Source: Pseudoalteromonas sp. | Lineage (GTDB): Bacteria > Pseudomonadota > Gammaproteobacteria > Enterobacterales > Alteromonadaceae | Assembly (NCBI RefSeq): GCF_018402495.1 | Contig: NZ_JAGYIU010000001.1 | Location: 310,001 to 374,000 of the forward strand | Length of the DNA: 64,000 nucleotides | Direction: 5' to 3' | Shown here: positions 60,211 through 64,000 of the stretch, piece by piece | Layout of the letters: every line of letters begins with the position of its first letter | Numbering within the stretch: the first letter of the stretch is position 1 | Notes under the pieces: model-generated | What the model was told of the DNA's origin: nothing | Database searches by the model: none | Seen by the model: only the letters and a program-made list of their open reading frames with translations | Position numbers and translations under genes: made by a program

Positions 60211-61835
60211 AGCTCTAATTTCATTTCTTTAGCAGTTTGGAGTAGTATGTCAAATCGGGCTGACTGCTCTTCTGGTAAGGCTGATTTTTTTAATAGCTTA
60301 AGGCACTTTTGAGCCAATAAACTATTGAAAGAGCCACCCTGTTTTTTTGATTTATCCACTAAACACTGTAATAAATTAAGTGCAATACTTGGATTGTGCG
60401 GCATGACTCTAAAGGCTTGGCTAAATGCCTCTAAAGCTACATTTAACTGGCCACGCTCAAACTGTTTAACCGCATGGTTGTTAAGTTCTTTCGGCCCCAT
60501 TTTTATATCACGTCTTTCACTTTGTTGTTGCTGTATATAACGCAAGTAAGTCGCATCACTTCTACTTGGATGGCGCTCACAATGATCGATAATGTGTGAG
60601 AATAGCACTTGCGCCTTTTGGTGAAAACCTAATTCATGCAGCGCTTTTGCTTTATCTAGGGCACCATCAATGGAGCGTATTTGGTTATCGCTGTCATCAA
60701 GTTGCTCAATCAGCTGTTTCGCTTTTTTATGTTCATCTTTTAAATAATAAAGGCGCGCATTGAGCACATCAATTTGAGTTTGCGCGGTATTGGATGGAAA
60801 TTGTGTTTTTAGCTCGTTGATATATTTATTTGTTTGACGGGAGATTCTGTTTATTTGGTCTGTTTGATCTGTGGTTAATGCAAAATCAATCCCAGCACGA
60901 GCGGCATTTAAATAAATATCAGGGCTATCATGCATAGAGTACTTAGCATAGTTCGCAATATCTTTTTGAGTTAAGTAGCTAGTTTCGTAGTCTCTGTTAA
61001 TAAGCGATACGCTGTTCAATGATTTTTGACGGTCTATATTACGCGGAGCAATATGGGCTGCTTGACTTAAAAATTCTTGAGCTAACTCAAACTGGTTTAG
61101 TTTTATCTCTAAACGCCCTAATAAGTCTAATGCAATTAGTCGTGTTTCATTACGTTCAAGCATCGTTTTAAGCATGCGTTGAGCCAAAATATGCTCATTG
61201 TTAGCAATTAAGGCTTCTACTAATCCTACTTTTGCCCAAGCAAATTTTTGAATATTCAAAACTGATTTAAAAAAGTCTTTCGCTTCTTGGTTTTGTTTTA
61301 ATGCCAGTAAAATATTTCCTTTTAGCCTAAGCAGAATAGGGCTGTATTTATTACTTTTATCAAGCTGAGCATTAATTTGTTTTAATGCTTTAGATTGATT
61401 ATCGTCATCGATTAATGTGTAGATAGCACTAAGATCATTTTTGCGCTTTAGAATGCGTTCTATGCGCACTCTTAGGTCTTGTACGGTAAAAGGCTTTACT
61501 AAAAAATCATCAGGCTGAAGTTCGAGTACACTGTGAACTAACTCTCCGCTAGTCTCTGCAGAAGTAAATATAAACCCAGTAGAGTGTTTAATTAACGCTT
61601 TAGCACGCAATTCTTCATAGAGTTGGTAGCCATCTTGGTGTTTACTTAAATTAAAAGAGCATATAACCAAGTCAAATTGTTCATGAAGGCATTGTTCTTT
61701 CGCAGCAAGCGCATGATCAGCAAAACGCAAATGTCCAAAGCCAATCTTTTCGAGCGACTGTTTCATGTAGCTTTGAGCTAGTGGCTGCTCTTCTACAATC
61801 AGTATTTTGGCTTCTGAGAAAATATTTTTAGACAT
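60207..61835 (-). CDS. TPR protein with a pseudo-receiver domain
   Basis: The predicted 542-residue protein has an N-terminal receiver-like domain (about 8-130) and a long TPR-rich helical part. The receiver has the acidic pair Glu15 and Glu16 (KILIVEEQP), the Thr/Ser of FIFTSAET and the Lys of LVKPF, but the phospho-acceptor position reads VICSFNL: Ser60 instead of Asp (codon TCT). Phosphorelay is therefore not expected, and the domain may work as a fixed docking module. TPR repeats run from about 165 to 540 (LLLALKQNQEAKDFFKSV, LGRLEIKLNQFELAQEFLSQAA, FERGQLNVALEAFSQAF). I use MSKNIFSEAK as start, nine codons after an ATG at 61862. Confidence 0.87.
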   Translation of the reverse strand: MSKNIFSEAKILIVEEQPLAQSYMKQSLEKIGFGHLRFADHALAAKEQCLHEQFDLVICSFNLSKHQDGYQLYEELRAKALIKHSTGFIFTSAETSGELVHSVLELQPDDFLVKPFTVQDLRVRIERILKRKNDLSAIYTLIDDDNQSKALKQINAQLDKSNKYSPILLRLKGNILLALKQNQEAKDFFKSVLNIQKFAWAKVGLVEALIANNEHILAQRMLKTMLERNETRLIALDLLGRLEIKLNQFELAQEFLSQAAHIAPRNIDRQKSLNSVSLINRDYETSYLTQKDIANYAKYSMHDSPDIYLNAARAGIDFALTTDQTDQINRISRQTNKYINELKTQFPSNTAQTQIDVLNARLYYLKDEHKKAKQLIEQLDDSDNQIRSIDGALDKAKALHELGFHQKAQVLFSHIIDHCERHPSRSDATYLRYIQQQQSERRDIKMGPKELNNHAVKQFERGQLNVALEAFSQAFRVMPHNPSIALNLLQCLVDKSKKQGGSFNSLLAQKCLKLLKKSALPEEQSARFDILLQTAKEMKLEL

Positions 61836-62161
61836 TGGCTTAAGCGTTATTAAATTTAACACAGACTATAATCAACAGTTTAGACGCTTACAAGGTAATT
61901 TAAAGATTAGCCTTAAAGATGAAGGGTTATTAAGCTTATTAATTTAAAAGGATTATATTTTATCTTAAAAGAGCTAAATAGCCATTCAAAGTGAATGAAT
62001 CGCACGCTTCATAAAGTAAGTTTAAACAAAATGATTTTGAAGGTTATTAGATTCGGAATATATAAGGTTTTAATATCTGATGGGTAAAAAACACAGAAGT
62101 TGTTTAATTAGTAATATAAGAATGGTGTGTAATAATGGAGTATTTAGATTTTTGTAATATG
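61836..62161. other. AT-rich gap between the TPR gene and the Val tRNA array
   Basis: No gene is supported. It should hold the TPR gene promoter and the 3' end of the tRNA transcript. No obvious strong terminator is seen apart from the hairpin at the left end of the array. Confidence 0.4.
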
Positions 62162-62180
62162 CACCATTCTAAGAATGGTG
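62162..62180 (-). other. Hairpin embracing the CCA end of the last tRNA-Val
   Basis: CACCATTC-TTA-GAATGGTG (transcribed strand) is a perfect 8-bp stem that includes the encoded CCA of tRNA-Val copy 1. A covarying version is found after copy 3. Confidence 0.6.
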
Positions 62181-62251
62181 GGTCGTACTGGACTTGAACC
62201 AGTGACCCTCGCCTTGTAAGGGCGATGCTCTCCCAACTGAGCTAACGACCC
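62176..62251 (-). tRNA. tRNA-Val(UAC), copy 1
   Basis: The 76-nt tRNA has acceptor GGGTCGT/ACGACCC, anticodon TAC in CTTACAA, TTCAAGT T loop, discriminator A and encoded CCA. It is last in transcription order. Confidence 0.97.
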
Positions 62252-62288
62252 ATATTACAAATTTAAAACATGACTATTAAATTAATAG

Positions 62289-62370
62289 CACTGGACTTTA
62301 ACCAGTGAATCTCGCCGTTACTTGTAAATAGCGGTGATGCTCTCTTTTCTTGTAACTGAGCTAACGACCC
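62289..62370 (-). pseudogene. Degenerate tRNA-Val-like unit 1
   Basis: Read leftward it begins GGGTCGTTAGCTCAGTTAC and keeps the 5' acceptor strand and T stem. The GG of the D loop is replaced by an insertion (ACAAGAAAAG), the T loop reads TTAAAGT, the anticodon stem is lengthened, and the 3' acceptor strand is gone. All six such units share these changes. Confidence 0.8.
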
Positions 62371-62420
62371 ATATTACAAATTTAAAACATGACTATTAAC
62401 ATAGTAATAGGTTTTATATG

Positions 62421-62496
62421 TGGTGGGTGATACTGGACTTGAACCAGTGACCCTCGCCTTGTAAGGGCGATGCTCTCCCAACTGAGCTAATCACCC
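62421..62496 (-). tRNA. tRNA-Val(UAC), copy 2
   Basis: The body is the same as copy 1 but the acceptor is GGGTGAT/ATCACCC, with a coordinated change on both strands. CCA is encoded. Confidence 0.97.
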
Positions 62497-62524
62497 ACAT
62501 ATAAATCAAACTATTATAAAAATA

Positions 62525-62605
62525 GTACTGGACTTTAACCAGTGAACTTCGCCGTTACTTGTAAATAGCGGTGACGCTCTCTTTTTCTAACTGAGCTAAT
62601 CACCC
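62525..62605 (-). pseudogene. Degenerate tRNA-Val-like unit 2
   Basis: Same pattern as unit 1, but beginning GGGTGATTAGCTCAGTTAG and with a slightly shorter D-arm insertion. The T loop again reads TTAAAGT. Confidence 0.8.
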
Positions 62606-62625
62606 ATTTAGATTTTTGCAATATG

Positions 62626-62644
62626 CACCATTTTAAAAATGGTG
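62626..62644 (-). other. Hairpin embracing the CCA end of tRNA-Val copy 3
   Basis: CACCATTT-TTA-AAATGGTG (transcribed strand) pairs over 8 bp. Compared with the hairpin after copy 1, one C-G pair has become T-A, a compensatory change. Confidence 0.55.
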
Positions 62645-62715
62645 GGTCGTACTGGACTTGAACCAGTGACCCTCGCCTTGTAAGGGCGATGCTCTCCCAA
62701 CTGAGCTAACGACCC
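62640..62715 (-). tRNA. tRNA-Val(UAC), copy 3
   Basis: The sequence is identical to copy 1, with acceptor GGGTCGT/ACGACCC and encoded CCA. Confidence 0.97.
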
Positions 62716-62751
62716 ATATTACAAATTTAAAACATGACTATTAAATTAATA

Positions 62752-62834
62752 GCACTGGACTTTAACCAGTGAACCTCGCCGTTACTTGTAAATAGCGGTG
62801 ATGCTCTCTTTTCTTGTAACTGAGCTAACGACCC
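62752..62834 (-). pseudogene. Degenerate tRNA-Val-like unit 3
   Basis: This unit is nearly identical to unit 1, including the flanks, and starts GGGTCGTTAGC. Confidence 0.8.
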
Positions 62835-62883
62835 ATATTACAAATTTACACATGACTACTAACATAATAATAGATTTTATATG

Positions 62884-62959
62884 TGGTGGGTGATACTGGA
62901 CTTGAACCAGTGACCCTCGCCTTGTAAGGGCGATGCTCTCCCAACTGAGCTAATCACCC
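62884..62959 (-). tRNA. tRNA-Val(UAC), copy 4
   Basis: Same sequence as copy 2, acceptor GGGTGAT/ATCACCC. Confidence 0.97.
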
Positions 62960-62994
62960 ACATATAAATTAAAACGCTACTATTAAAATAAATA

Positions 62995-63077
62995 GTACTG
63001 GACTTTAACCAGTGAACTTCGCCGTTACTTGTAAATAGCGGTGATGCTCTCTTTTCTTGTAACTGAGCTAACGACCC
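62995..63077 (-). pseudogene. Degenerate tRNA-Val-like unit 4
   Basis: Same lesions as unit 1: TTAAAGT T loop, D-arm insertion, 3' acceptor strand lost. It starts GGGTCGTTAGC. Confidence 0.8.
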
Positions 63078-63126
63078 ATATTACAAATTTACACATGACT
63101 ATTAACATAATAATAGATTTTATATG

Positions 63127-63202
63127 TGGTGGGTGATACTGGACTTGAACCAGTGACCCTCGCCTTGTAAGGGCGATGCTCTCCCAACTGAGCTAATCAC
63201 CC
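63127..63202 (-). tRNA. tRNA-Val(UAC), copy 5
   Basis: Same sequence as copy 2, acceptor GGGTGAT/ATCACCC. Confidence 0.97.
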
Positions 63203-63237
63203 ACATATAAATTAAAACGCTACTATTAAAATAAACA

Positions 63238-63320
63238 GCACTGGACTTTAACCAGTGAACTTCGCCGTTACTTGTAAATAGCGGTGATGCTCTCATTTCT
63301 TGTAACTGAGCTAACGACCC
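63238..63320 (-). pseudogene. Degenerate tRNA-Val-like unit 5
   Basis: Same pattern as unit 4, with a single-base difference in the D-arm insertion. Confidence 0.8.
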
Positions 63321-63370
63321 ATATTACAACTTTAAAACATGACTATTAACATGATAATAGGTTTTATATG

Positions 63371-63446
63371 TGGTGGGTGATACTGGACTTGAACCAGTGA
63401 CCCTCGCCTTGTAAGGGCGATGCTCTCCCAACTGAGCTAATCACCC
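63371..63446 (-). tRNA. tRNA-Val(UAC), copy 6
   Basis: Same sequence as copy 2, acceptor GGGTGAT/ATCACCC. Confidence 0.97.
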
Positions 63447-63479
63447 ACATATAAATTAAACGCTACTATTAAAATAAAT

Positions 63480-63561
63480 AGTACTGGACTTTAACCAGTG
63501 AACCTCGCCGTTACTTGTAAATAGCAGTGGGCCCTCTTTTTTCTAACTGAGCTAACGCCCC
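63480..63561 (-). pseudogene. Degenerate tRNA-Val-like unit 6
   Basis: The most diverged unit: it starts GGGGCGTTAGC and has extra substitutions in the anticodon region, but it keeps the TTAAAGT T loop and lengthened anticodon stem. Confidence 0.78.
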
Positions 63562-63593
63562 ATGTAGAATATTAGATACGACACATTAACATG

Positions 63594-63669
63594 TGGTGGG
63601 TGATACTGGACTTGAACCAGTGACCCTCGCCTTGTAAGGGCGATGCTCTCCCAACTGAGCTAATCACCC
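63594..63669 (-). tRNA. tRNA-Val(UAC), copy 7 (first in the array)
   Basis: Same sequence as copy 2, acceptor GGGTGAT/ATCACCC. It lies 42 bases downstream of the promoter -10 element. Confidence 0.97.
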
Positions 63670-63711
63670 GTATCTAAATAACAACACATTGCTGCGTTGT
63701 TGTGGGGCGCT

Positions 63712-63739
63712 ATTATAGATAGAGTTGCAAATGTGTCAA
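63712..63739 (-). promoter_or_regulatory. Consensus promoter of the Val tRNA array
   Basis: Read leftward, perfect TTGACA and perfect TATAAT are separated by 16 bases and followed by the GC-rich discriminator AGCGCCCC. This is a strong sigma-70 promoter with the stringent-control signature. A short AACAAC/GTTGTT inverted repeat lies in the leader before the first tRNA. Confidence 0.92.
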
Positions 63740-64000
63740 CACTTGAATGATAAAAATGTGCTGAATGAAGCTTTTATAAACAATACAGTGCGAGCGGTGT
63801 TCACTTTATCAACAAAGTAATATTAAACGAACAATTGTTAAGCTTAATGTTTATTTAAAGTCGGCGGTGTAGACTAAATAGATGTCATTAGTGGTCGGAT
63901 AAACAATAAAATATTTATGTAATAAAAGGCTAACTTTCAATAATTGTATTGCGTGATACAAATTAGCGGGTAATAAAAGTTATTTAAAGTTTAACATGCC
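63740..64000. other. Right-end stretch upstream of the Val array promoter
   Basis: AT-rich DNA without a supportable gene. It may contain upstream promoter elements of the tRNA array. I see no repeat or hairpin that I would stand behind. Confidence 0.4.

Noticed and set aside
62176..63669. Regularly spaced repeats resembling a CRISPR array
   Set aside because: The repeats are 76-nt tRNA-Val genes and the spacers are similar to each other, unlike CRISPR spacers. No cas genes are present.

Overview
The window is about 40% GC chromosomal DNA from a marine gammaproteobacterium, most probably Pseudoalteromonas or a close relative. This identification is inferred from enterobacterial-type gene order (leuS-lptE-holA-nadD-rsfS, ybeZ-ybeY-corC-lnt, miaB/ubiF, hemA-prfA-prmC, gcvA-ygdD-rlmM, zipA-ligA) in an AT-rich genome, with long tandem tRNA runs of the kind reported for Pseudoalteromonas haloplanktis TAC125. 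Almost everything is housekeeping, and coding density is high.

Region by region: 1-5102 (minus) is the leuS-lptE-holA-nadD-rsfS operon, with ybeL divergent. 5.8-12.6 kb is an accessory block: a Lon-family protease coupled to an FKBP isomerase, an orphan coiled-coil protein, a CIA30-family secreted protein, one IS30-family insertion sequence with an apparent 3-bp target duplication, two orphan membrane proteins and a very small probable 2-oxoglutarate/Fe(II) oxygenase. 12.6-18.1 kb (minus) is miaB-ybeZ-ybeY-corC-lnt, with ubiF divergent. 19.7-21.1 kb is a Met/Leu/Gln tRNA array of ten genes plus two tRNA-Leu remnants, read leftward from a near-consensus promoter. 21.4-26.4 kb (minus) holds ychF, pth, rplY, prs, ispE and lolB. 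26.5-34.8 kb (plus) is hemA-prfA-prmC, an HD-GYP response regulator, sirB2, sirB1, a DUF819 membrane protein and kdsA. 34.9-38.7 kb holds gcvA, an alpha/beta hydrolase, ygdD and rlmM, with cysZ convergent.

39.0-45.6 kb is a signalling and transport stretch: a GAF-PAS-GGDEF-EAL protein, a BCCT transporter, a membrane-free PAS chemoreceptor with a very short signalling hairpin, and a GNAT acetyltransferase. 45.8-48.6 kb is speA-speB, the arginine-to-putrescine route. 48.7-51.1 kb (minus) is an overlapping operon of a DUF898 membrane protein, an M48 protease and a small membrane protein. 51.3-60.2 kb (plus) is an RNA methyltransferase, smc, zipA, ligA, three small membrane proteins and msrB. 60.2-61.8 kb (minus) is a TPR protein whose receiver domain lacks the phosphorylatable aspartate.

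The right end, 62.2-63.7 kb, is the most unusual part. Seven near-identical tRNA-Val(UAC) genes alternate with six degenerate tRNA-Val-like copies that share the same lesions, all behind one strong promoter. I saw no CRISPR array, prophage, integron or rRNA. No wholly new multi-gene system is convincingly visible. The best leads are the tRNA/pseudo-tRNA arrays, the mini oxygenase, the uncoupled receiver and the minimal chemoreceptor.
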